Below, piece after piece: positions 42,921 through 52,252 of a DNA stretch of 64,000 nucleotides (positions are counted from its first letter, which is position 1; each line of letters starts with the position of its first letter). A model generated the notes under the pieces. It was not told where the DNA came from. It ran no database searches and saw only the letters and a program-made list of their open reading frames with translations. Source of the stretch: Branchinecta lynchi (lineage: Eukaryota; Arthropoda; Branchiopoda; Anostraca; Branchinectidae); NCBI GenBank assembly GCA_023053575.1, contig JAKZAP010000004.1:5003572-5067571 (forward strand). The letters run 5' to 3'. Both the position numbers and the translations under genes were made by a program.

Positions 42921-43088
42921 CCCTGTAAAAAGTTTCTCAGTATAAGATTAAAATTAACTGCAGTACTTGCTACTCGGATTCATCTTATCTCTACTTGGTA
43001 TTAATCTTATCTGCGTAGAGATAAGGATAATCCGAGTACCAATACTGCAGTTGACTTTAATCTTTATACGGAAAAACTTTTTACAGTG
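42921..43088. mobile_element. palindromic MITE (CACTGTAAAA family), copy 2
   Basis: CCTGTAAAAAGTTTCTC at the left and AACTTTTTACAGTG at the right, with mirrored GCAGTACTTGCTACTCGGATT inside. Confidence 0.75.
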
Positions 43089-43586
43089 CTATAGGGAATT
43101 TTGTTGACGCTTAGAATCTACTGGATCTGTGTTAGTCTACATAACTGATTCAAGAAGGAGCTTAAGCTAGGCTAGAGCCGTCAGAAAACACGCGCAAACC
43201 GATAACTATGAAAAACGGTTATCAGTAATAAAGAGGACCGTTAAAAATTCAGCGACGTATTTAGGCTACCGTTCGGACGCAAAACATGCATAGACACGCT
43301 TCCAGAAAACGGCATTTTAATGAGTTAATTTTATCACATGTAAACGACTAGTGGTAGCCTACTGAGAACACAGTAACCTCTTTGGAGAAGATTGTTACTC
43401 TGTTGATGCATGCAGACATCTGCAGCATAAAACAAAAGTTTGGCCATATGGGCAAATTATGCCTGGACTAGCGCAATGAAATTGTCGTTCTGTTATAACG
43501 TAAGCCGCGTTTTATTCATGAGCTTGTGACGTCATTACCAGTCTTATTTCACAAACCCCATTTTATTCGTCAGTCCCTCTTGCCTA
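43089..43586. other. no gene recognised
   Basis: No long ORF, TIR pair or family A/B module found. Confidence 0.4.
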
Positions 43587-43755
43587 CACTGTAAAAAGTT
43601 TCTCCGAGTAAGGATTAAAGGTAACTGCAGTATTTGCTACTAGGATTAATCTTATCTCTGTTGACATAAGATAAATCCGAATTTGAGATAAGATTATCTT
43701 TTTAGAGACGAGATTAATCCTGGTAGCAAATACTGCAAGATTTTTTTTTGTACAG
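43587..43755. mobile_element. palindromic MITE (CACTGTAAAA family), copy 3 with TA duplication
   Basis: CACTGTAAAAAGTTTCTCCG to TTTTGTACAG, 169 bp, with TA at 43585-43586 and 43756-43757. The TA target fits a Tc1/mariner-type mover. Confidence 0.8.
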
Positions 43756-44132
43756 TAGAGCGATTTCTTCGGTTCTCGGAATGGACTACTACTACTAAAA
43801 CTTAACTTCTGAAATTGAGTATGATACCGGGAAATAACGTCGAGACGCCATTTAAAATAACCTTTCTGAGCAGAAGGCGAGGTAGTTTATAAATTTTTTT
43901 TTTTTGGAATGGCCATCGATTTTATAACTCCGATAGATAGATCAATATTTAATGCATAAAAGCCAACAAGGGCCATCGCACCAAAACAACAAAACAAAAC
44001 AAAAAATAAACAAGAAAACTATGCCGATATTAAAATTTACAGGAATATACAATTTTCCCTCTGTGCTAACCCTATCCGGAGGAACCTTAAACAGTTGAAC
44101 AGCCTGGAAACTTCTCTTTTTCATTCTCTCAA

Positions 44133-44300
44133 TTATCCATACGCTCTCACTCCAAACAGCTCTTGTCTCAACCCATTCAATTCCTCACACTCTCCCACAA
44201 AATGACTCATACTTTCATTATGGCATCCACACATAGGGCAAGAGTAATGACCAGTTTTAACCCTAACTTTACCCAAATATGTTCTTCTTTTGCCAAGAGG
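44133..44300 (-). pseudogene. LINE ORF2 C-terminal zinc motif
   Basis: The minus strand encodes GKVRVKTGHYSCPMCG, then CHNESMSHFVGECEELN and a stop at 44135-44133. CX2C...HX4C is the terminal motif of R1/Jockey-type ORF2. The 3' UTR runs left to about 43930 with an ATCT-like tail (ATTGATCTATCTATC inverted). Confidence 0.7.
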
Positions 44301-44354
44301 TTAAACATCCCCTCTCAAACCCACAAATAACACAAGTTCCTCATATCAACCGGC

Positions 44355-44700
44355 TGGAGGTATGAATGAATGATTTATTTGCACATTAAAGCCCTCCGGC
44401 CATCATGCAACAAAACGAAACAAAAAGTAAACAATCTTACATGCGCATATACACACTAACACACTCTTAATATTTTTAATTTACACTGAATACTTTCTTA
44501 GCACTAAAAACACAATTTCCCCATCAGAAGAAATCTTTCCGGTGTTTAAAAGCTAACCTGAGGAACTTCCCAATAATTCTTATTTCTTTAAAATCTTTAC
44601 TCCCCATCATTTTAATAATCCATTTCTTATCAGTTCCCCCCACCCCGAAACTATTATAACCTTTTGAACATAGCCTGAACCAATTTATCAACGTCGTTGG
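44355..44700 (-). repeat. LINE 3' fragment with (ATTC)n tail
   Basis: The tail inverted is GCACATTAAAGCCC preceded by GAATGAATGATTTATTT at 44363. The upstream minus-strand translation KWIIKMMGSKDFKEIRIIG resembles a decayed C-terminal extension of a related element. Confidence 0.5.
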
Positions 44701-44781
44701 AGGTAGATATGGTTTCGTATCAACCTCTGTGAAGATAGCTATGACTTCATACGTACCTCTCTAGAGGTGGATATGAAGTCA
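44701..44781. repeat. palindromic repeat
   Basis: TATGACTTCATA and TACCTCTC are mirrored by GAGGT and TATGAAGTCATA around 44760; a weaker GAGGTAGATATG copy lies upstream. Possibly a tiny MITE. Confidence 0.45.
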
Positions 44782-45081
44782 TATCTTCCGCTAGCTTTCT
44801 GTGTAATGATTATCGCAATGTAACTGACCAAGGGTCATAGAAAGATACGTATTACATACCTGTTCGAAAATGTATTTATGTTCGAAGAACCAATATTGCG
44901 ACTTTTCTCTGACGCCACTTGTGACATTTGGCAGCAAAAACCTGTCGCATTCTGGTGCTTAAGAACTTCGGTTCCTTTTTTTCAGTTTCCAATAAGTTCT
45001 CGTACGTTCTTAAACGACCGATTCCAGCTAAACCGGTAGCTGATTTCATAATTTCCCTTCTTAGTGACGTATCGGTATCTT

Positions 45082-45385
45082 GAGCGTGTTCCATCCTACG
45101 TACCGTAGTTACTACGCATGACGTCAAGAATTCTGGAATTTTGCCGTCAAGGCTGGAACGATTTTTCTATTTTCCCGCAGAATTTCAAACCACGGACGAA
45201 TCCGACCAATCACGTTACAGAGATCCGTAGTTACTACGCTTACTACGGTCCCGAGCGTGGTAAGCAAATAGTTACTATTAGTTACTATTTTGAGAAGGTT
45301 GGAACGGTCAGCGTAGTAACTTTTGGTGAGGTTGGAACGAAATAGTAACTAATAGTTACTATTTGTAGAAGGGTGGAACACGCTC
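45082..45385. mobile_element. 304-bp MITE, same family as 36304-36601
   Basis: The ends GAGCGTGTTCCATCC and, inverted, GAGCGTGTTCCACCC are flanked by CTT at 45079-45081 and 45386-45388. Orientation opposite to the other copy. It lies downstream of the Ric8 stop. Confidence 0.82.
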
Positions 45386-45584
45386 CTTATTCACTTGAAA
45401 ACGGAATGAAAAAGATCACGTGATAAAAACAAAAATCAATCGGTGTCGAAAATGAACTTCCAGCTCGTAAAACAAACCGATCCTTTTTCTCGACAAGAGT
45501 TGCCTTGCAATTCGCCAAAAAACTTTAAACAGCAGAATTGGTGAAGGTCAGAGGAGAAACGAACCTGCAATCATCTTCAACTTT

Positions 45585-45660
45585 CCCGACGTTCACCAGC
45601 CTGACGAGGACCCTTGCCAAAAAGGTCCGAAATATCGCTAGCATAAAACTCAGCAGATGT
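45585..45660 (+). ncRNA. hammerhead ribozyme-like motif, plus copy
   Basis: CTGACGA at 45601-45607 (core C3-A9), stem II GGACC 45608-45612 pairing perfectly with GGTCC 45624-45628, then GAAA at 45629-45632. Stem III follows as ATAT...GTAT with an inner GCT/AGC pairing, placing the cleavable UAUA at about 45658-45662. Hammerheads of this kind are known in Penelope-like elements. Stem I is weak. Confidence 0.65.
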
Positions 45661-45889
45661 ATAAGTTTTCCGATATAAAAAAAGAATATACCTTTCCCTT
45701 GCATCTCATAGGAAGTATGTGCAAATAAACATAACCAACTTTTTGTTCACCTCTGATTTAAAATCATCCCACTTTAAAAGCTTTTAATGTAAACAAACCG
45801 CATGTAGAAAACCAAACTGAAGATCTTACAAGAACGGTTTCAGTTTCGATACTGAATGTAGATTAGCTCAAGCTGACTGCGAATCATAT

Positions 45890-45980
45890 ATGACGGTGCA
45901 AAACGGATAAGTCAGCTACATTTTATTAGAGCTATATTTCGGCCATTCTTGGCAAGGGTTCTCTTCACGCTCAAGCTGGA
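45890..45980 (-). ncRNA. decayed hammerhead-family copy
   Basis: Minus strand: GTGAAGA (C3 changed to G), AACCCTTGCCAAGAATGG, then GAAA, GCT...AGC and CTTATCC. The core change should abolish cleavage, while the stem III layout is kept. Confidence 0.55.
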
Positions 45981-46218
45981 AGATGAACTTGACAATTAAA
46001 GATTAACAATTATTATCTTTAACTGTTTTTCCACAAGTTCAAATTATAAACACTTGTTATAAACACTCAGTATGTGGCTTTGTTGCTAGAGGCAATCTTT
46101 ACGAGTTTTCATCGGATTATTCTACTATTCAAACATTCCCAATTTGGTCTTTAGTATTCATGGAGTTGATCCACTCTTAAAATACCGACAAGATTCGTGC
46201 TTCTTACACAAAAGTCGA

Positions 46219-46234
46219 GGGGGGGGGGGGGGGG
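46219..46234 (+). repeat. G16 homopolymer just 3' of the Ric8 stop
   Basis: Sixteen G on the plus strand, so C16 in the Ric8 transcript strand, 15 bp past the stop. Confidence 0.8.
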
Positions 46235-46248
46235 TTACAGCCTCAGTT

Positions 46249-46396
46249 TTAGTCACTGTCTTCGTTGTTATTCCTTGGCTCCTCCTCACTGCGGCGGACC
46301 AAAGGTCTTTCGAGTTCCTGTTGTAGTTGCAGAACGTGTTCAACGGGCTGAGGTCGCCCATCTTCGCCTATTCGGCAGGGTTGTACAATTCCTTGC
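46249..46396 (-). CDS. RIC8: Ric8 (synembryn), terminal coding exon
   Basis: 148 bp from the acceptor TTTTCCAG to TAA (46251-46249). The phase-2 join gives LQR|QGIVQPCRIGEDGRPQPVEHVLQLQQEL, then a polar tail ending NNNEDSD. GxIxPCRxGxDGRPxPVEHVLQLQ is the C-terminal signature of invertebrate Ric8; the vertebrate equivalent is RxxVIQPMGMSPRG. Ric8 is a cytosolic/membrane chaperone and exchange factor for G-alpha subunits, acting in G-protein folding and asymmetric division. Five consecutive exons with matching phases (62031, 59677, 54177, 49462, 46396) make the model strong. Confidence 0.93.
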
Positions 46397-46900
46397 CTGG
46401 AAAAGAACCGACTGAAAGCACCGGCGCAATACAGTTCTAGGATTCCAAAACTTAACTGACGATTCACTACACTGAATACTATCCAACTTGCAGTTGACAC
46501 TGTTCCATTATTTGTCTGTCTTTCAATCTCCAAAAGCTAAATAGGCTAGGCCTACAGTGGCGAAGAAGGGGTTTTTATAGCGAACTCCCATGATCAACAC
46601 GAAGGCCTTAAAGATAAAAGGACGCTAAAATTTACGGATTTTGAGCATGAAAGGATTTCAACTCTTTACAGCCACTGAAAATAACTATTCTTTTTCATAA
46701 CATTTTTCTAACCATAAAAGAAGAGTCAGACGAATCTAAGGTAGAATTTACAAGAAAAAGAGAAAAAAGCATAAGGAAGGTAGGAGTGCCGAATAAAAAA
46801 ATTGTCAGCTCAAATAAAGTGAAGCCAGGGAGTATATACTAAAAAAAAAAACCTCGCACACGCATGATGATCGAGAAAAAAAATCTTCAATGCTTTCTAT

Positions 46901-47450
46901 TCAAACAACGTTTACAACGGATACGTCAGCTATGATTTTTCATCAGCGATATTTCGGCCCTTCTTGGCAAGGGTCCTCGTCAGGCTGTCAATCTTCTTGT
47001 TCAACTTCGGGGAAGGAAACAAACCTGTAATAAATAACTGAAGCTTCTACCGACTATAAATATCTTATTAAGGTAAATTATCTTCAAGTACCACTATAAT
47101 GAAAAAACTAGTCCTGAGATTTAATTTTTGACAACGACGCTGTTTTTGCTGCATGATTGGGGCGATGACAGGAAAGGGTTTTTTCTGCATTTTGATCAAC
47201 TTCGGTTTTTTCATTAATAAGGGGCTGAAAACTTAAATATTATTGTATTAATGACCTCGTTCTACGTTTCTATTATGAGTACTTGCCTGAATCTATTACT
47301 TTGAATAATCACTGCACGGAAAAACTAGTGCTGAGATTTAATTTTTGACAAGAAGGGCCGAAATATCGCTGATGAAAAATCATAGCTGACGTATCCGTTG
47401 TAAACATTGTTTGAATAAATGTTTCAAAGTCAGCTTGGGCTCAAAGAATA
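46901..47450. mobile_element. hammerhead-containing foldback element, 550 bp
   Basis: TTCAATGCTTTCTAT occurs at 46886-46900 and 47451-47465, a 15-bp direct repeat that looks like a target duplication. Inside, TCAAACAACGTTTACAACGG then ATACGTCAGC...GGCCCTTCTTG is inverted at 47345-47415. The left arm holds a complete hammerhead core on the minus strand; the right arm has only the half from stem II onward. Confidence 0.7.
46920..46990 (-). ncRNA. hammerhead ribozyme-like motif, best copy
   Basis: Minus strand: CTGACGA at 46983-46977, stem II with CCCTT/AAGGG closed by GG/CC and one bulged A, and GAAA at 46955-46952. Stem III has ATAT/GTAT, GCT/AGC and ATGA/TCAT with an AAAA loop, then UAUC ending at 46920, the expected cleavage site. 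ACAGC upstream can pair with GUUGU downstream as stem I, leaving one C unpaired. Confidence 0.72.
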
Positions 47451-47662
47451 TTCAATGCTTTCTATACGCTTGATACGCAGAAAACTGACTATTTCTGTTT
47501 TTTTTTTTTTCCTTACAGAATTTCTGAAAAGGTCAATTTTCCGATCTTGCTTCTGGAATTCTGGCTTGTGCTGTAGCCCTACGTTCCCAAATTCCAGAAA
47601 TACGATACACCTAATTTCCCCTTGTCCTATGACAGGGAATTAGTATCGGTTAAAATATAACT

Positions 47663-48010
47663 TTGGGAAATGGCAAAACTCTGTACCCTCAAACTGTGCC
47701 TGGAACTTTAAACTCACACGCCTTGGAAGCTGCCAACGAGGGTACATCTTGCGTGAGTGGCTCCCGACTCTGCCTATTTGTCAATCGGCACACTTCAAAA
47801 TTCAAGATGCAAGTGTGTTCCTGGTCGCTTTTAAAAATCATGGAAAACAGGGCCCAACCAGCACACGACATTATCCACTGCTTCCTGACCCAAGATTAAA
47901 CATTATTTGTCTTTTTCTGTGCGTTACTTGTTATTTGTTTGCTTTCATTTACTCGGCTTTTCCAAAATGGCGGGTTATACAAAAATTACTTACTTACTTA
48001 TACTGATGAC
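47663..48010 (+). pseudogene. LINE ORF2 C-terminus and 3' end with (TTAC)n tail
   Basis: The frame ending LKIMENRAQPAHDIIHCFLTQD and TAA (47899) is followed by ATTTACTCGGCTTTTCCAAA, then ATGGCGGGTTA, and a TTAC tail at 47986-48003. A second copy, inverted, lies at 61283-61700 with KIMDNRAQPAHDVILCFL. Truncated LINE in a Ric8 intron. Confidence 0.7.
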
Positions 48011-48290
48011 ATAGGAATCAGGAGATCGTTTTGTATAGCAAGCAGAAGAGGGATCGAGAGAAAAGTTTTTCTTTTTCATTCCCTCCTTCTCCTCTCAGTG
48101 ACACAACAGTGGCACCTACTCTTTCACTTTCACTCAGAAATCTTTACTTTGTGCTACTTAAAAAAATAAAAGATGTTCCTTTACTTTTTCCAATAACTAA
48201 CCTTACTTAAACAAAGCAATAAAACATTATTTGAAGAAGATCAAAGAGTCCAAACAACACATCCACAGAAACTAAAAAAAAAAAAAAAAA

Positions 48291-48724
48291 ACAAGAAAAA
48301 GAGCTATGAGCTCGTATGGCACTTGTTACGAGTAGGCACAGCTCGGTTATGTCAATGATATATCTAGTGTTTGCTAGGTGTCTTCCCACCAAGTTTCATC
48401 TCGATCCCTCCACTCATAGCGTTTTCCAATATTTCCGGTTGGCTCCCCCCAAAAGTCACCGGATCCGGTCCGGATTTTAAGTGGGTCGTCTGAGGCATGA
48501 AGTCTTTCCATATATCAAGGTACATCGAGATCCGATCACCCGTTCAGAAGTTATAATTACCTCAAGATTCCGGATTCCCCCTCCCTCCACTCCCCCGACA
48601 GTGCCCGAATCGGCTCTGTCATGTCAATGATGTATCTAGTGTTTGCTAGGTTTCTTCCCACCAAGTTTCATCTCGATCCCTCCACTCATAGCGTTTCCCA
48701 AGATTTCCGGTTGCCCCCTCCAGC

Positions 48725-48755
<31 letters not shown>

Positions 48756-49076
48756 GTCACTGGATCCGGTCCGGATTTTAAACGGGTTGTCTGAGGCATG
48801 AGGTCTTTCCAAATATCAAGTTACATCGAGATCCGATCACCCGTTCAAAAGTTATAAATACCTCAAGATTCCGGATTCCCCCTCCCTCCACGGTGCTCGG
48901 ATGGGGGAAGTGACTATTTCCAACTTAATCATTTGGGGTCCCTGATACGCCTACCAAGTTCTATCGTCCTAGCTTATGTGGAAGTGCCCGAACTAGCAAA
49001 ACCTGGACAGACCGACAGACGGACGGACAGAAATTGCGATCGCTATATAGCACTTGGCCGAAGGGCAAGTGCCATA
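48291..49076 (+). repeat. repeat family A, copy 2
   Basis: Hairpin GAGCT-ATG-AGCTC at 48301-48313, CGTATGGCACTTG, two modules interrupted by a C22 run (48724-48745), GACAGACGGACGGACAG, and the end hairpin GCACTTG-GCCGAAGGG-CAAGTGC before CATAAAAA. An A-rich stretch precedes it. Confidence 0.78.
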
Positions 49077-49342
49077 AAAAAACCAGTGTGCCACAGGGTA
49101 CCAATGTGGCAAAAATGAATTACAACAAAAAAAAACAAGATTTAATTTTCTGTACAATAACTTCAAACCCATCACGCCTCCCAACCATAAAACTTTATCC
49201 ATTACTATCAAGATTTTAATCACCTCCCCCTAAACAAAATTCTCTTGATGTATTGTGAAGGAAAAGCGCTTTGGGGCAAAAGGAAAGACCAAGGAAACTA
49301 GCAAGAAAACCAAATTGGGACCGTGGCCGGCCACCTGATTAC

Positions 49343-49462
49343 CTTTGCAGACTATCGATGAGATTCAACAGGTTCACCGCTTCGTGTTCTTTCTGCTCCT
49401 CTGTCATCCCGCTCATGGGGTCCGGATGATCTGCTTCCACGCAGCCAGTTATTGGGTTGACC
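49343..49462 (-). CDS. RIC8: Ric8 exon (conserved EEQKEHEA helix)
   Basis: 120 bp between TTTTCTAG and GTAATC: 1 + 39 codons + 2. It encodes VNPITGCVEADHPDPMSGMT and [19 protein letters not shown], closely matching the vertebrate NPVTG...[21 protein letters not shown] block. This is the C-terminal helical region that contacts and releases G-alpha in the family. Splice phases fit the exons at 54027-54177 (CA|G, Gln) and 46249-46396 (AG|G, Arg). Confidence 0.95.
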
Positions 49463-49734
49463 CTAGAAAATAAAGGTTAAACTATTTGAACCTCCAACAA
49501 CTGCAAGCAAAGATGTTATTGGCTGTTCCACTTCCTCGCATTCTTTTTCCGTCTGTTTTCTTTCTGTCCTTCTGAACTTACTGCGTTAAAAGTTACTTAT
49601 TATAAATTCTCTAAATTCCTTCTTGGTTTCTCTATTTCTGCGAGTAACTCTTTCCTAACATCTAACTTTAAAGTGAAGAATCCTTTGGAAACTTTAAATA
49701 GTAAAATCTAAAACTTTCATAAAAAGGCTGACAA

Positions 49735-51480
49735 CATTCTTCTCCATCACAACGATTTTCGTTTTTTCACAAAAAGCGCCCTGATCAGTTTGTTTATTTT
49801 GAACTGTTTTTTCCATTGTATTTCGTTGTAGATTTAGTAGGCTAAATTATCTTGAACGGTCTGCTGTTTGTTAGTATGTAAGTTTGTGTGAGTTTGATTG
49901 AAATGTTGTTGTTCCTTTTTGTACACTACTCTTCAGTTTTGAAAGATTCCAATAAATAACAATAATAATAATAATGAAGGGTAGAAATCCCTTAAGAGGA
50001 TGCTGGTTGCGTCTCAGAAGCTGACCTTCTACTCACCGTGGCAACATGTTTCTCTTCAATGCTGTGGGGACCTGAAAACGGCTGTTTTTCGGAGCTACCC
50101 CTTGTATTGTTATTTTTTATTTATTTTATTTTATTTATTATTTATTTGAATCCTTCAAAACTGAAGAGTAATGTATAACAAGACCAAAGGTTTCGATGGG
50201 ATCCCAAAAATTCAATATCTGATCCAGACAACTGGGTCTTGTCTTGGCCAGATCCAGTCATCGCCAGACTCCTTGAACTTTTTACAATTAAAATTCAGAA
50301 ACAGATTAAGGCCAAATAGCTAGTCATCTCAGAAAACCAAGTTCAGATATGGATTCAGTATGTGTGTTTACCCCTATAAGTCATATCTGTTTTGACGAAA
50401 ACTTCCCACTTCTGCCAATTCAATGATTTCGGCAGAACTCCAGAACTACTTGTCGGGCGAAAAAAAAAAGCTCAAAAACGAACTCAGGGTATCTTCTTTC
50501 CCCAATAATGAACATCTAATCAACTTCAATACAAATTTAACTTATAACAAATTTTCCGACTCCAGCCGGATTCCGGTAGAACTAAATTTCCGGGTAAAAT
50601 ATGATTGTCAAACACAGATTCAGCATCTCTTCTTACCCTTAAATCGGTTATCTAATCAACTAGAAATAAAACTTAAGCTTCTAACAATTTTCCAGTTTTG
50701 GCCGGATTCGGGGGGAACTACATGTCCAGGTAGACAATTTTTTTTCACATAAATGTTCAGCATGTCTTCTTGCCCTAAATCGAACATCTAATCACCTCCA
50801 AATAAAACTTTTAATTTTAACAAACTTTCCGGCTTGGGCCGGATTCCGGGCGAACTACTTGTCCGTCGAGAAAATGGTTTTCACCATCGTCCTCAGCATG
50901 TCTTCCTACCCCTAAATCAAACATTTAATCAACTTCAAATAAAACTTTTACTTTTAACAAACTTTCCGGTTTTGGCCGGATTCCGGGCGAACTACTTGTC
51001 CGATGACAAAATGGTTTTCACATGTCTTCTTACCCCATAATCGACTATAAAATTAGCTGTTTCAAAATATTTTGTTTGACCCTTAATTTGAACCCCCCTC
51101 CCCCACCCCTAAATGTGGGGCTACAAAGCCCATCTACGAACTTGACTGGTCCGACGACCCAACGAATCCTCACACCAAGTTTCATCAAAATATCTCATTC
51201 CCTTCGAGAGTTATCATGCTTACAGACGGACAGACGGACAACTTTTGCGATGTCATAGGTATCCCTACACTTACATTTTGGGATCCCAAAAAGGAACAAC
51301 TACATGTCAGTCAAACTCACACACACTTACATACTAATAAACAGCTGACCGTTAAAGACAAATTAGCCTACTAAATAAACAACGAAGTACATGGAAAAAA
51401 ACGAAGCTCAAAATAAACAAACTAATTAGGGGACTTTTTTTGTGAAAAAAGGAAAAAGGTTGTGATGAAGATGAATGTTT
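49735..51480. mobile_element. long-TIR element enclosing a family B repeat
   Basis: About 185 bp at 49735-49925 (CATTCTTCTCCATCACAAC...GTTGTTCCTTTTTG) recurs inverted at 51290-51480 with moderate divergence. Between the arms lies family B copy 2, plus mirrored LINE-like ends (CTCTTCAGTTTTGAA(A/G)GATTC at about 49932 and 50150). No target duplication determined. Confidence 0.6.
50177..51292 (+). repeat. repeat family B, copy 2
   Basis: Starts AACAAGACCAAAGGTTTCGA then TGGGATCCC; four to five units of about 130 bp with GGCCGGATTCCGGGCGAACT; then CATGTCTTCTTACCCCATAA, AACGAATCCTCACACCAAG, AGAGTTATCATGCTTACAGA and CGGACAGACGGACAACTTTT; ends TTTTGGGATCCCAAAAA. Confidence 0.75.
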
Positions 51481-52252
51481 ATTTTATACTACTGAGCTTT
51501 CAATTACAAACTGAATATCTAGCGTAAGGTGACATTGCCAATATCCACTTCAAAGAAGTTTGATTTTGGTCTTGTATCTTAAATGGCATTGGTCTACAAA
51601 TAGTCTCTTACCAGACAACGTCAACATACCACTGTTAAAATGTCTTCTGATCGTATCAGTGATTCAAGGCTCGGAAAAATAAACACATATTCGTATGCTT
51701 TGTACATTATGAAATTCATTCGGCTTAAAACGGACTGAACAGTGTTTTGGAATCTTTAGCAACAGATTACGAATCCGATGGAAAAATAATCGAACTGATG
51801 GTGTTCCAAATACCACGGTTACATCTATTACTCGTGGTCTTTAAAATGTTATCCACCTTCGTACAAATAACCTATCTTTGGCAGAGGACCAGAGAATCGC
51901 ACACACATCCTTAGGATTTACCTCAACGTAGGGACACTGTGCCCTGGAACAGGGGGAAAATATCCCCATGAAAACTGTAGAAAGGACAATTCTGGGCTAG
52001 CAGATGTCAGGCTGACAAAAGTTATTCAAGGAAAAGGCAGCTCATCAATTAGGCAACGATCCTGTATCGTAAGCAATTCTGCAAACAGATGAGTTTTGAC
52101 AGACTAGAGCTAGAAACGAGAGCATTCCCGTTTTCCATTGAATTCGCAGCAGAAATGTCTTTGATCCTGTTTTTCCAAACTTGTCAATCAGAAGTTGACA
52201 GTCCCAAATACAATGGGTCAAGACCTAACTATTCTACTTGGCCGGCTTACAG
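51481..52252. other. Ric8 intron, nothing recognised
   Basis: No TIR pair, family module or coding ORF found. Confidence 0.4.

Noticed and set aside
46158..46361. Proline-rich minus ORF through the G16 tract
   Set aside because: Shadow of the Ric8 terminal exon plus homopolymer.
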